A stretch of 64,000 nt of DNA. Source: Brevipalpus yothersi. Its lineage: Eukaryota; Arthropoda; Arachnida; Trombidiformes; Tenuipalpidae. The notes under the pieces were generated by a model. That model ran no database searches and had not been told where the DNA came from. It saw only the letters and a program-made list of their open reading frames with translations. Made by a program: the position numbers and the translations under genes. The stretch spans positions 1 to 64,000 of the forward strand of contig QZCP01000250.1 in NCBI GenBank assembly GCA_003956705.1. The letters run 5' to 3'. How positions within the stretch are numbered: position 1 is the stretch's first letter; every line of letters begins with the position of its first letter. Positions 1 through 10,792 of this stretch are shown one piece after another.

Positions 1-33
<33 letters not shown>
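1..33. repeat. (GA)n microsatellite at window edge
   Basis: Uninterrupted GA dinucleotides that open the window, so the array may extend further left. Confidence 0.97.
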
Positions 34-35
<2 letters not shown>

Positions 36-1947
36 TAGATGAAGCAATTCATGGACAAACATTCTAGCCATAATACAATGGAATAAACACTATCTGAATG
101 TTTTTAGGGACCCTTCTGTCCTGTGTATGTTTTGAGTGTATGTGTGTGTGTGTGTGTACCATATCGGTTATGTACATGATGATGATTCGGATGACTTTGA
201 ATTTTCCAGGATATGGAACGATATGGGGTGGAGTTGATAGACAATGGAGAGCAAATTATTCATTGTACTCATTAGAATACTCATTTCGATTGGTAATGAA
301 CTACTGCATGTGGTCGGTGGGGGTGGAAACAAAACTGACAGATGTCTAACACTGTTATCGAGTGTTACTATTGGTTCAATTGATTCTCAAGGAAACTGGT
401 GGAGAGTTATCCAGCGATTATCTAACAGACGGAGAAATGAACTTGAAAAATGCTCCAATTCAATGTCATCATATTATTTCCAAGAGAAAGCCAGAGAAAA
501 ATGCGGAAAAATCCTATTCTCATCATCAGAATAAGGGGGAAAAATTTCCAAATTCTTTGTGAAACTAATTTTTCATGACAATCGTTAGAAGTTAGGAGGA
601 AAAATTTGCATAGTTCTCAGAATTTATCTTCACACTTCATCAATACATTTATGATTTTACACACTCATACAGCTATAGATCAGTAACAAGGAAAAGGTAC
701 TCGAAACACATATATATTCACAGGATATATTAATCATCGTCATTGGTGTTTGAGGAGAGAGAGAAAAATGAAAAACTCACCTTTCAATGTTCGTTCAATG
801 ATCGATAACCGAGTATGGATGTATGTATGCAAATGAAATAGGAGAATATTATCACCTCACTGTGTAACGGAAATTATAAGTAGCCTCATATCCATAGCTC
901 CAAAATGAATCATCATCCGGAGAGAGGTATAAGATCACTTTGGTGAACGATAAACCTTTGGAACACTTATCACCCAAACAATAAGTTCATGGAACGATAC
1001 GTTCGAAGAAGAAAAGTTCAAGAATAGTGGTTTAAAAAATTAAGAGAGAGAGAGAGACTAGAATGGTTCAGAGTGAGAATCTAAAACGGCAAACATGTAG
1101 GCGCGCGAAAATCGTGTTCGAAATGAAACGTCCTTCGACGACCTTCGTTTCGGCAGCAATATTCTTAATATGGTCATTCGGGAAAAGGCTAAAAAAGCTC
1201 GCTAATCATGCAAATACACACACTCACAACACAACACAATTCACTGTCTAAATGAACATGGTGTAGAGAAAAAAAATTACAGTACTACGATATTTATCTA
1301 TTGCTATCATCTTGAGAGGGATTTCATTTCATTGAACGATAATCATCCGTATAAAATGAATCAAACTCATCATCAATACCACCAAGACATGACTTGAGGG
1401 CAATCACTAAGGCGTTACATGTGAATCTGCTAGGTGCTAGATTGAATCAAAATCTACTCACTCAAATGTTTGTTTGTTTATTAAGTTCTCAATACCAATG
1501 AATTAATGAATTACTCACCGAATGAGGAAGACTTTTTCATTATCATCGGGAAGAGATGTTGGTCCATTACGATTATCTCACTCTATGGCAATGAAATCTT
1601 CCGGAAAGCGAAATTTAATCTTCCGGAAGTGAAAATTTTTCCAAAAGTAATTCATCTCAAAAAGATTAGATAACGAAATATTTTCCATACTAAATGAAGG
1701 ATAATATTTACCTTCATCAAATATGGATAAAACTGCTCATAACATTCCATTATGATCAAAATTATTGTATGAATGGAAAAGGAACGAAAATTGTTGGCAA
1801 TATAATTGATTATGCTAATGACTTTAATTCGATAAAATTCTATCATCAAATACATAACATATCGGGTAAAACAGTTGATAAGTTTTTACTTTTCTAACAC
1901 ACAAGTTGTGTTTGTCTTCAATCATACTCGGTTCCTCGCACAATGAT
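34..1947. other. No supported gene; AT-rich intergenic sequence
   Basis: Holds a (TG)n tract at 141-157, a short GA tract at 1043-1057 and several short open frames with no recognisable protein. The only exon-like piece is about 210-292 (plus), bounded by TTTTCCAG and GTAATG and readable as GYGTIWGGVDRQWRANYS; it has no partner exon that I can find. Confidence 0.6.
141..157. repeat. (TG)n microsatellite
   Basis: About eight TG units in upstream intergenic DNA. Confidence 0.9.
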
Positions 1948-2937
1948 TTAACCAAGAGCTCTCATCATCATCTGAGGATGTCCAATTCCTCTGGTATTTG
2001 GTTGAGCAATCTGAACACCCATGGGCATTCCGAAACCTTGTGCGGCGATAGGAGCTTGATCTCCCAAGCCTCTGGTTTGATGTGTTTGCCCAGCGTTCAT
2101 TAGTTGAGCGAATTGTTGTTGGGCATTTCGAATAGCAGCATGAGCATGTTCATTGGTAAAAGCGGCATTACGTTCATTATGGCCAGCAGCATTGGCTTGC
2201 GTTTGATGACCAAATGGATGAGCACCTAAAATACCCATAGTATTAGCTGGACTCTGATTTAGGGAATCCTCTTGACGAGCGTGTGCAGCCCTAGCTGGTC
2301 CAGCTCTACCATGTCCAGCTCTGGCCATCTCCACCATTGGCATTCTAGTATGTCCAGCTCTACCCATATTCATCATTGGATGCATTGGCATTGCCATTGG
2401 ATGCATTGGCATTGCCATTGGATGCATCATGCCCATTGGAGCCATAGCTCGAACATTTTCAACTTTGGCTACTGTTTCCTCTTCCTTTTCAGACTGAATA
2501 TTGGTGGTCGTGCCTGTTGCTGATCCTTCGGACAATTCTTTTGGCGAAGCTGGACCACCATCGGAGCCAGTTACTTTTGCTGTGGTACCGGTCTCTGCTT
2601 TTGCTTCAGTTTCACTAACATCAGTCTGAGAATGGAGAATAAATTGTGCTCTGTAAAAGTTAAGATTCCAAAAAAAATTGATTTGCCAATCAATCAACTT
2701 CTTACCTCACGCTCTTTGATACTTGAACTTGCTTTTTGAGAAAGTTCCCGCTCTTTGTTGGCTTGACCAAGTTCCCAACTTTTCGATGGGGCTGATGATG
2801 CCTGATTCAAAATTTCGAGAAAATTTAATTGAACAATTAGAATTTCAACAATTTGGCGGTCTCGATCAGTTTGAAAATTGTTTTCAACTTACGAGTGAAA
2901 TGAAGGTAACAAGACACAAAGCTACTAAGAACTTCAT
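1948..2937 (-). CDS. Small secreted Met/His/Ala-rich low-complexity protein, 3 exons
   Basis: Spliced model on the minus strand: exon 1 2937-2893, exon 2 2801-2706, exon 3 2625-1948, all introns phase 0 (91 and 80 bp, GTAAG donors). It gives 272 residues. Exon 1 encodes a clear signal peptide, MKFLVALCLVTFISL, running into ASSAPS at the start of exon 2, so the protein is probably secreted. Exon 2 is charged (KERELSQKASSSIKERE). Exon 3 begins TDVSETEAKAE and is acidic, then turns to Met/His/Pro/Ala repeats near residues 130-185, including tandem HPMAMPM heptads (21-nt DNA repeat at about 2371-2433) and RAGH/RAGP motifs, and ends in a Gln/Asn/Gly-rich tail. The long single-exon reading that starts at 2697 is wrong: its first part is intron. 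I recognise no family. Cuticular, silk-like or metal-binding roles are guesses. Confidence 0.75.
2371..2433. repeat. 21-bp tandem repeat inside the secreted-protein gene
   Basis: The plus strand repeats a unit close to atgcattggcattgccattgg two to three times. Translated on the minus strand it gives HPMAMPM heptads. In-frame unit length suggests expansion by replication slippage under coding constraint. Confidence 0.8.
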
Positions 2938-4587
2938 TTTTTTGACAATAGTTTACAATTGACAAACAAAAAAAGTTACTAAATACAACTTCACCTCTTT
3001 CTATCGGTAGCTGGTCAAAAAGTGGCAATGATGGTGTTATTGAATGCGATAAAAGCATAACTCAGTACCATAAATCATGATCAGTACAGATTACAGTTAT
3101 ATTCAAGCGTTGATGATTTATTGGATCATCGCATTCATCAAATATCATGGAAGACTCTTCCGCAAACTGTTACGGAGCCTTCATACATGTGCCCAAAAAA
3201 TTTGAAATATCGTCTCATGATATCGCGTTCCCAGTGAAAAAATTTTTGATAAAGATGAAATCCATGAAATCGAGCAATTTTTCCAGTGGATAGTAATGCG
3301 ATCCACAAAAGGCTATCATAAAGCCTCTCTTTTCGATAGAAATTTCGAACAAAATGAGAGAAAATCCTAGAGAAGATCTCGAAATCAGACATTTTAAAAT
3401 ATTCCTGATCATAGGGACATCTCTGAATCTATTGGTCAGAGAGATGAGAATTTCTGTGGTAGATACAATTTCTCTCGTGGGAAGACTATGAGATAATAAT
3501 AATAAGAAAATGATAATTTCGAATTACCCTTCAGTTGCCCGTATATCATGGTATCCAGTTGACCGATTTCTTGTTCTTAAACCAAGAAAACTAACTTAGC
3601 TGATTGAAAAACTTATTCCTCAACATCATGATGAATTCTAGAGACCTTGAACTTTTCTGATAACCTCTGTTTGTTGATAAAAACTATTTGGCAATTCATT
3701 TTTGAGACCGGGAAACCACCGGTTCCGTTCGCCGAGCTTTGAGTTCTCAGAGGAAGTTCGATATGCAGTTGATTCTTGATGTAAAATCCTTTTAATTCAG
3801 ATAACATGCTCGATCAGAGAGGATTATTCTTTTCTATTCATCAGAACTTTTGGGAATAAAATTTAAGAAATGTCCTTCATCCTAAGTTTGGCTGTGACAG
3901 TGGTTCTGTTTTACCTACTTGTTGTGAGAATGACTCAAAAATTGGTTAAATTGTGCAAGTATTCCAGTTATCCAGTTTGATCCACATCATCAAAGAGCGA
4001 TCATATCTTTCAAAATTCACTCAAAATTCGTGAGATGCTAAAATTTGAGCCATTCTGTTAACAGAATTATCGTACCATCTCAACCTTGGAAATAATTTGG
4101 TCTGATCCTCATTCGTTTGATCTCTCTTCATTTTCCTTGGACTTTATATATACTATCACATCTCTGTAGCACTATTATAAAGTTTAATGAAAATTCATCT
4201 CTCCATAGAATAAAAAATTAATGATCTCCTATCACATTGGAACACTTTTATCCAAACTGAAGGTTCAATTTGAATTACTAAAATTGGAATTGAAAACTTA
4301 ATCTATTCCATTAGCCTTCACTTCTACTTGAGGCTGTTTTCAGTCCAAAAGAGATCGCAAGAATGTTAGTTTTAAATGTTTCGTTTCAACATGTCTCAAT
4401 ATCGGAAAATATTCGCGAAGTTCTGATGGGGTTTTAAATGAAAAGGAGAAAAACTCCAAGGCCCAAGCACGAGGAGATAAACTGAACCGAATTAGGAGAA
4501 ACTTTGATAAGAGTGCAGGGCTTTGTACAACTACTTATTTATTCAAATTTAATTATCTAACAATCTCAGAGTCAAATAGGAGCAATT
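2938..4587. other. Intergenic region, no supported gene
   Basis: Carries the promoter side of the secreted-protein gene on the right of 2937 and the 3' flank of the membrane-protein gene. Minus-strand open frames at 3138-3412 and 3613-3807 overlap in several frames, have no recognisable domain and no clear splice partners, so I do not call them. Confidence 0.5.
4538..4543 (-). promoter_or_regulatory. Poly(A) signal AATAAA for the 127-aa protein gene
   Basis: TTTATT on the plus strand reads AATAAA on the minus strand, 45 bp after the stop codon at 4588-4590. Confidence 0.6.
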
Positions 4588-4971
4588 TTAACCGTTAGAA
4601 TCTTGACGGCTATCTCTCATAGATTCTCTGAAAGCAATGAAAGGTAGACTGACAATCTTTCGGTCTTCCAATTTTTCTGGATGATCAGGTGGCAAATACT
4701 TTCTATCAGCGATGTGTGTTGCTGGGATTATTTTCACTTTTGGATCATCAGGTCTGTATATCGTGTAGGCAACTTTGAATCTATTTGCCCTTTCTAACAA
4801 TAATTTACGATCACAAAAAGCTCTATAAGTGTAAGCCATAGTGAGGACAAATATATGGGCACTAGCATACAAAACCAACGGTCGACGCTTTGACATCTGC
4901 TTTATCGAGTGGACAAACTTCAGATGCAAGGGCAAAGCCCTGAAATCCGCTGCATGCATCCATGTGGACAT
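4588..4971 (-). CDS. 127-aa single-pass membrane protein, possibly mitochondrial (NDUFC2-like?)
   Basis: Intronless frame of 127 residues. The ATG at 4971 is the first in frame after an upstream TAA, and an AATAAA follows the stop. Residues about 29-50 (RRPLVLYASAHIFVLTMAY) form one hydrophobic segment flanked by basic residues, followed by a basic helix (RAFCDRKLLLERANRFKVAY) and a Pro/Asp-rich tail (IYRPDDPKV..LPPDHPEKLEDRK). The order Arg-Arg-Pro, single membrane segment, charged helix, then a short acidic Pro-containing motif resembles the NDUFC2 (B14.5b) subunit of respiratory complex I, but the match is weak and the C-terminus is longer. It is divergent from mitochondrial EF-G across about 535 bp, which suits a mitochondrial role. 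The coding call is firm; the identity is speculative. Confidence 0.7.
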   Translation of the reverse strand: MSTWMHAADFRALPLHLKFVHSIKQMSKRRPLVLYASAHIFVLTMAYTYRAFCDRKLLLERANRFKVAYTIYRPDDPKVKIIPATHIADRKYLPPDHPEKLEDRKIVSLPFIAFRESMRDSRQDSNG

Positions 4972-5239
4972 GTTGATCCAACTGGAATCCTCTACGATTT
5001 CGATTTAAAATCAGAATCTTTAAACCACCAGATTCTTGTGAACACTACAAAACAAAGATACAATTAAACACACTGTGAATCACACTACTTCAAAAATAGA
5101 TATTCTCTTACCTCTATCAATACATTGACGAACCTCCCAAGTTCACATGAGCATCCAAACCACTAATCCAACAAAATTAAGGTGAATTGTTGTGTTTGAT
5201 TACAATACAAGTGTAATCAAAACACCAAAATTTGATAAA

Positions 5240-5368
5240 ATGTTTACGAAAATGTCCTCTAAAAGTGACACACATCCAGATGTCGACACTGTCTTTCAAG
5301 GTAAGCGGAGCATGCGCATCAGAATTTATGCTGCAATATCAAGAGCATGTCGAGTTCATGTGTCTTGA
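5240..5368 (+). CDS. Possible short ORF (42 codons) upstream of EF-G
   Basis: ATG at 5240 opens a frame beginning MFTKMSSKSDTHPDVDTVFQ and ending in a TGA at about 5366. After the last Gln codon the DNA reads CAAGGTAAGC, a good splice donor, so this could be a first exon, a 5' leader exon or an upstream ORF rather than a protein of its own. No family is recognised. Low confidence. Confidence 0.2.
   Translation: MFTKMSSKSDTHPDVDTVFQGKRSMRIRIYAAISRACRVHVS
5310..5318 (-). promoter_or_regulatory. NRF-1/Ewg-like element
   Basis: GCATGCGCA (TGCGCATGC on the other strand) matches most of the palindromic YGCGCAYGCGCR consensus of NRF-1. In animals NRF-1 drives many nuclear genes for mitochondrial proteins, which suits the flanking genes. 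Functional use is inferred. Confidence 0.4.
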
Positions 5369-5506
5369 GATCGCAAAAATTGAAACATCGTCCAGCTAAT
5401 TACGATCATGTTAATTAATGTGAGATGATTTTTATGAGTCCATTGTGGACACATGAATGGACCTTGGTGACAAGTGGTGTGTAGACACTCGAAAAAAATC
5501 GGTGCA

Positions 5507-8071
5507 ATGTTAGTTCCCAGAGTTTTGATTACCCGGCATTCATCTCACCGGTTGAATCAGGTAAGAAATTGTTTGAATTTTTGTCTGGTTTTTTTTTCGA
5601 TCGAGATGGATTAATTTTTGCGTTTTGATTGTTTTGGTTGACTGTGTAGATCATCCGGAGATGGTTTGCTCTGCCTGTGGTACATAAGCCGGTTCATGAG
5701 ATTCGTAACATCGGAATATCAGCACACATTGACAGTGGCAAGACAACTCTCACCGAGAGATTATTATTTTATTCGGGAAAGATCGATGAGATGCATGAAG
5801 TGAAAGGAAAAGATAAAGTCGGAGCTGTTATGGACAGTATGGAGTTGGAACGTGAAAGAGGAATCACTATACAATCTGCAGCTACATATGTTCTATGGAA
5901 GGGTAACAATATCAATATAATTGATACACCAGGTCATGTTGACTTCACCGTGGAAGTAGAACGAGCTCTGAGAGTTTTGGACGGTGCAATATTAGTCTTA
6001 TGTGGTGTTGGTGGTGTACAAGCACAAACATTCACTGTAACTCGTCAAATGAATAGATATAAAGTGCCTCGTTTAGCGTTCATCAACAAACTTGATCGTA
6101 AAGGTGCCGATCATGTTCGTGTTTTGAAGGCAATTCGTGAAAAATTGTCTTTCAATGCAGCTTTCACTAATATACCGATTGGTCTAGAAGATAAACATCG
6201 AGGAGTCATCGATCTGATCGATCAGAAGGCAATTTTCTTCGATGGTAAACATGGGTAAGCAGAATCTCAACCCCAGAGTATATGAATGATTACAATCTTC
6301 TCAATCTTTTTCCTCATTCCCACAGTGAAATTGTCCGTCACGACGAAATACCATCAGAATTCAAGCAAGAGGCTCTCGATTACAAACAGGAGCTCATTGA
6401 ATGCGTCTCAAACGCTGATGAAGAACTTGGTGAAATGTTTCTGGAGGAGAAGAAACCAAATGATGACCAACTAAAGGTTTGTTAGGAATCCTTTCTGTGA
6501 GACAAAAATATTTGATTTTCAAATTTGAATACACAGAAAGCCATTCGACGAGCTTGTCTATCGCACAAGTTTGTTCCAGTATTATGTGGATCTGCACTCA
6601 AAAACAAAGGAGTACAACCTTTAATGGACTCTGTGATTAAATATCTCCCCAATCCTTCTGAAGTCCAAAACTGGGCCTGGAAAGGTGAACAAACTGATGA
6701 GAATAAGATTATTCTCAACCCTACAAGAGACGATTCCCATCCTTTTGTTGGGCTTGCCTTCAAAATGGAACAGAATAAATTCGGACAGTTGACATATGTG
6801 AGATCCTATCAGGGTGTTCTTAACAAGGGTGATTTTGTGTGGAATGTTCGTACTGGAAGAAAAACAAAGGTATCCCGTCTATCTAGAATGCATTCAAATG
6901 AAATGGAAGATGTCGATAAAACGTTAGCGGGTGATATTTGTGCTTTTTTCGGTATTGAATGTGCTTCTGGTGATTCGTTTGTAGCTAATCCTGATGATAA
7001 AATTTTCATGGAATCGATTTATGTGCCAGATCCAGTAATATCAATGTCTATCATAGTGGAAGACAAAAATAGAGTTGCTAATTTCACCAAAGCTATCAAA
7101 AGATTTACTAAAGAAGATCCAACTTTTCACTACTTCTGGGACACTGACAGCAAAGAAATGATTGTCTCAGGGATGGGCGAACTTCATCTTGATATCTATG
7201 CCCAGCGAATTAGAAACGAATACAACTGTCCTGTTGTTTTGGGTAAACCTAAAGTGGCTTTTCGAGAAACACTTTCAGGTCCTATCAAATTCGATTTTTT
7301 GCATAAACGACAAAGTGGTGGTGCTGGTCAGTATGGTCGAGTCCTCGGTATTATGGAGCCACTGCCAGCCGAAAGAGCTACTGAACTAGTATTTAGCAAC
7401 GAAACTGTTGGTGCTGATGTACCAAAACAATTCATACCTGCAGTGAAAAAAGGTTTTCTCAACATGTGTGAGAAAGGTTGTTTAACAGGCAATAAGATAA
7501 GAGGAGTAAAATTCAGACTGCAAGGAGGTGCCAGTCATTGTGTCGATTCCAACGAAATTTCTTTCGTTTTAGCCGCTGAAGGAGCAGTCAAACAAAGTAA
7601 GAATATCATGATTGATTTAATTTTTTTAATTTCTCGTGGCTTAGTCTAATAATTGTTCCGTTTTTTTCTAGCTTTTATTTTGGGAAAATACCATATAATC
7701 GAGCCTGTGATGAGAGTTGAAGTCACCGCTCCTTATGAATTTAGTGGCCAGCTTATGACTTCGATCACAAAGAGATTTGGCGTCATCACAAACACCGAAG
7801 AATCTGCAGGTTTCGCTATGCTCAAAGCAGAGGTGAATTTAGAAGGATTGTACATATGATTAGTTCTAATGAATTTTTATACCCTCATCAGGTACCAATG
7901 AACGATATGTTTGGCTACTCGACTGAATTGCGGACTATGACTCAAGGCAAAGGTGAATACACGATGGAATTCTCCAGATATACACCATGCCGTGGAGATG
8001 TACAGGAAAAGCTTTGTAGGCAATTTGCCGCTGAAAATGAAGAGGCTGATAAGCAAGCCCGTAAACAATAG
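5507..8071 (+). CDS. GFM1: Mitochondrial translation elongation factor G (EF-G1)
   Basis: GTPase that translocates tRNA and mRNA on the mitochondrial ribosome. Six exons with consistent phases: 5507-5560, 5650-6254, 6326-6476, 6537-7596, 7672-7832, 7892-8071, giving 736 residues against about 750 in mammals; introns are 59-89 bp. Exon 1 supplies a basic, acid-free N-terminus (MLVPRVLITRHSSHRLNQ, then IIRRWFALP), a typical mitochondrial targeting sequence. The GTP-binding motifs are intact: G1 AHIDSGKTT (43-51), G2 RGITIQSAAT (88-97), G3 DTPGH (110-114), G4 NKLD (164-167). The C-terminal part contains LNDMFGYSTELR-type and GKGEYTMEFSRY sequences characteristic of EF-G1. An AATAAA lies 16 bp past the stop. 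Fragments of this gene recur, rearranged, at 10793-11123. Confidence 0.95.
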
Positions 8072-8086
8072 ATTGAATATTAGTTG

Positions 8087-8092
8087 AATAAA
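8087..8092 (+). promoter_or_regulatory. Poly(A) signal of mitochondrial EF-G
   Basis: AATAAA 16 bp after the TAG stop of the EF-G gene. Confidence 0.75.
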
Positions 8093-8613
8093 TCTTTTTC
8101 CAAGATCTGTCGATAAGTTACATAGAATTCCATGAGATGATTATTAACCCATCACATAATATCATCGCTATGCAACTCTCTAGCCATTCTCTTATTCTGA
8201 TCAATACTTGAGGTGGCCTTGTGAACAGCTTGCTCATTCCTGCATGTAAAGGTACATGTATTGCAAAACTATCCAGGTCCTTATTCTTATTGAAAATGAC
8301 AAAGTGCTCGAGCAGTCATGTGAGATGTAAGAAGGAATGAGTCTATTAATAGTTATGGTGACAAATATTGAGAAATCAAACTTCTCTATGAAAGAATCCT
8401 CTGTCGGTACAACTGTCAAAATATTGGGTGGCTGTTGGCTGTTAAATTTCGTGAGTGAAGTTTCTTTTAAATACTTTTCTCTGAAAACTTTGGATACTGA
8501 CTTCTCTGAACCTTTTTTCGATCGAAAATTCCCGAATTCTTTGCTCTTTCCCCCAGAAGATCAGCAACAGCAGTGGATCAGTGATTCCGACACTTAAAAA
8601 ATCTGGATATACT

Positions 8614-9957
8614 ATGTCAATCACCAAGAATGTTAAGTGGTTAATTGGAAAACCTGAATTAATTCTCCCGACATTCATCTGTGCTTTCGGTTTTGTAGTT
8701 CAATTCACCCTTCTAACCAATGAATTCATCAAGAGAGAGATAACTTTTGATTACAAATTGAGTTATGATGATGTTATGGTTGTTCCACACATAACATTTT
8801 GTTCGAAAATTTCGTTCGTTATTAATTTTGACAGATTATTCAAAGAGAAAAGGGAATTATTTGGCTCAGTGTGTAATGGAGTCGTCAATAGAACATGCTT
8901 GAGAGATAAAACAATTCAAGATAAGGTGGAGAGGATTTTCGAGAAACATTTCGATATGGACACAATCACTCCATATCTTCCAAGAGGGTTACAACTCATA
9001 AAGAATGTTCAATTTGGAGAATTTTTCGAGAATTATTTGGGCAAAAATTGTTCCATCGTTGATCATCTTTTTTTCCCTGAATATTGTCACACTATTATTT
9101 GTCGAGATGGTGATGGGCCTTCTAAATACTGGCGGGGTGACTATGGTGTGGGAATAATTCATTCAATGATGAAGATTAAGTTGAATACAGATAATTTGGG
9201 TGATTGCTATTTTAGAGTCATTGCCAGTTCTTCAGAGCAAAAGACCTTCGTTACTCCGATAAGTACTGGCGTTAGAGTTCCAAGTTTTAGAACCAGCATT
9301 TCATTTCATGAAATTAGTATCACAAGGACACTCGTGGAACGCCTCCCATACCCATACGAGACAAAATGTCAACCTGTTTCACTTTCCAAAGAATTGGATG
9401 ATTGTTTGAATGATAATTTCATTCAAAGATTCCATTTTCCATGCCCTTTTCGCTTTATACATCCTCAAAAGTATCTCGGGAAACATCTCAATTTAACATC
9501 TTGTGGCGCTGTAATGAGAAACCGGCCTAGATACGTGGAGACATTCGAATTCTGTATATCTAAATTACCCAATGAGTGTAAAAGTGTTAACTATGATATT
9601 CAACTCCATAGTTCAGAGATGATTGAAGACAGTATTGATAATAAGAATCGAGAGTTGAATATTATCATCTTGACTCCTCTCGAGCAAGACACTACGATGT
9701 TTGCAATCCCCAAAATACCTTGGTCCAACTATATCATCAGCTGTGAAAGTATTTTCGGATCGTGGTTTGGATTGTGTGTATTCAACATAGCTTCATATTT
9801 TCTCAGTTCATCCAAGCATTTGATCGCACGAAAATCGAAAAAAGTTGGACAACTTATTCGACACGAAAAACCTAGCAAACCTCCCACCTTGAGGGTTAAT
9901 AATCGGCACAGAGTTTTCGTCACAAACAATGAATTTTCCAAATATATGTACATGTAA
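8614..9957 (+). CDS. DEG/ENaC-family sodium channel subunit, copy 1
   Basis: Amiloride-sensitive (degenerin/epithelial) cation channel subunit, expected in the plasma membrane as a trimer. Single exon, 447 aa from the ATG at 8614; copy 2 from its matching ATG is also 447 aa, which favours this start over the upstream in-frame GTG at 8581. Order: short cytosolic N-terminus; TM1 about residues 15-37 (ILPTFICAFGFVVQFTLLTN); a post-TM1 VPHITFC motif (58-63); a Cys-rich extracellular domain with LPYPYETKC at 244-252; then a pre-TM2 and pore segment with GSW at 382-384, the family's G-x-S-type filter region, leading into TM2; and a basic cytosolic tail. Such subunits act in chemo- and mechanosensation in arthropods. 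The family is greatly expanded in spider mites. Poly(A) signal at 10005. Confidence 0.88.
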   Translation: MSITKNVKWLIGKPELILPTFICAFGFVVQFTLLTNEFIKREITFDYKLSYDDVMVVPHITFCSKISFVINFDRLFKEKRELFGSVCNGVVNRTCLRDKTIQDKVERIFEKHFDMDTITPYLPRGLQLIKNVQFGEFFENYLGKNCSIVDHLFFPEYCHTIICRDGDGPSKYWRGDYGVGIIHSMMKIKLNTDNLGDCYFRVIASSSEQKTFVTPISTGVRVPSFRTSISFHEISITRTLVERLPYPYETKCQPVSLSKELDDCLNDNFIQRFHFPCPFRFIHPQKYLGKHLNLTSCGAVMRNRPRYVETFEFCISKLPNECKSVNYDIQLHSSEMIEDSIDNKNRELNIIILTPLEQDTTMFAIPKIPWSNYIISCESIFGSWFGLCVFNIASYFLSSSKHLIARKSKKVGQLIRHEKPSKPPTLRVNNRHRVFVTNNEFSKYMYM

Positions 9958-10004
9958 ATCGCTATACTTGTTTCGATCAAATAGTCTATAATATTTTCCC
10001 ATCC

Positions 10005-10010
10005 AATAAA
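10005..10010 (+). promoter_or_regulatory. Poly(A) signal of DEG/ENaC copy 1
   Basis: AATAAA 48 bp after the stop; the same element occurs at the same place in copy 2. Confidence 0.7.
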
Positions 10011-10212
10011 CTTTCATCCGAAATGTATTAGATCATTCTTGAAGATTTGCTGTCGGTTCTGCTATTCTTAGCAATCGAATTGATTGTGATGGAATATATC
10101 CTCCGAAAATTTCTTTCTCCTCCTTCTCCTCCGATCATCAGTCTATCAGATTCTGTCAGAACAGAATCTCCAGTTTCCAAATTATCCAGATAAAGTTCAT
10201 CAGAACGGAAAT

Positions 10213-10424
10213 TGAATTATACTGAAGCCACAAGACTGAAGAGCTCTTGGCAAACTGAGCGGAATCATAAAAAATAGGGGCGACTGCCTGAAGGCAGGAG
10301 AATGAAAGGAAGCGCCAAAAAAAATGGCAACATTGGAGCATGAAAACATGTTACTCGTTCAGAAGATCGTGCAGAAGTGTGTATCTTTGAGTTATCTCCA
10401 AGAAATTATACATAGAGAAACAAA

Positions 10425-10466
<42 letters not shown>

Positions 10467-10792
10467 CATAGAGACAGAGAAAGGGAAAATGTTAAAAACA
10501 CGATTGCCATACAACCAGTAGAGTTTCAATATTTGAACCGTTCAGTTCATATTCAAAAAAAACTATTAATTGTAGGGAAAAATTGTTAACTCGCAAAGCT
10601 GTCAAGCATGTTGAGCAGCTGATCACTGAGCAACCTCTACTAGTGGTGTTCTCCAATGATTATATTGGTTCCCTCACAGTATCATGGTGATTTATTGGCT
10701 TCGAAACATCTCATGATTCCCTTCTCGATTTCGATCCCTCTAAACCCTCTAGAACACGATATGAAAAATGTTGGCATTTTATCGATGGTGAA
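10213..10792. other. Unassigned spacer between channel duplication copies
   Basis: No gene seen. Contains a GA array at 10431-10464 and a small palindrome (CTGCCTGAAGGCAG) near 10286-10299. The stretch 10640-10792 has no match that I can recognise in the rest of the window. Confidence 0.5.
10431..10464. repeat. (GA)n microsatellite
   Basis: 34 bp pure GA; the only long GA array in the gene-dense part of the window. Confidence 0.97.

Larger units (their letters stand above)
4972..5506. promoter_or_regulatory. Shared divergent promoter region (membrane protein / mitochondrial EF-G)
   Basis: 535 bp between two head-to-head start codons. It contains an NRF-1-like element at 5310-5318 (TGCGCATGC on the minus strand) and a short plus-strand frame at 5240-5368. 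No clear TATA box was recognised. Confidence 0.5.
8314..10212 (+). repeat. Segmental duplication, copy A (contains DEG/ENaC gene 1)
   Basis: Aligns by eye from AGTCATGTGAGATGTAAG to CAGAACGGAAAT with copy B at 11124-13135, including about 270 bp of 5' flank and 250 bp of 3' flank. Copy A lacks about 110 bp present in copy B upstream of the start codon. Confidence 0.9.

Noticed and set aside
1948..2697. Single-exon 249-aa version of the secreted protein
   Set aside because: Its first residues are intron sequence; splice sites and a signal-peptide exon give a better model.
10286..10299. Small hairpin CTGCCTGAAGGCAG
   Set aside because: Too short and isolated to assign a function.
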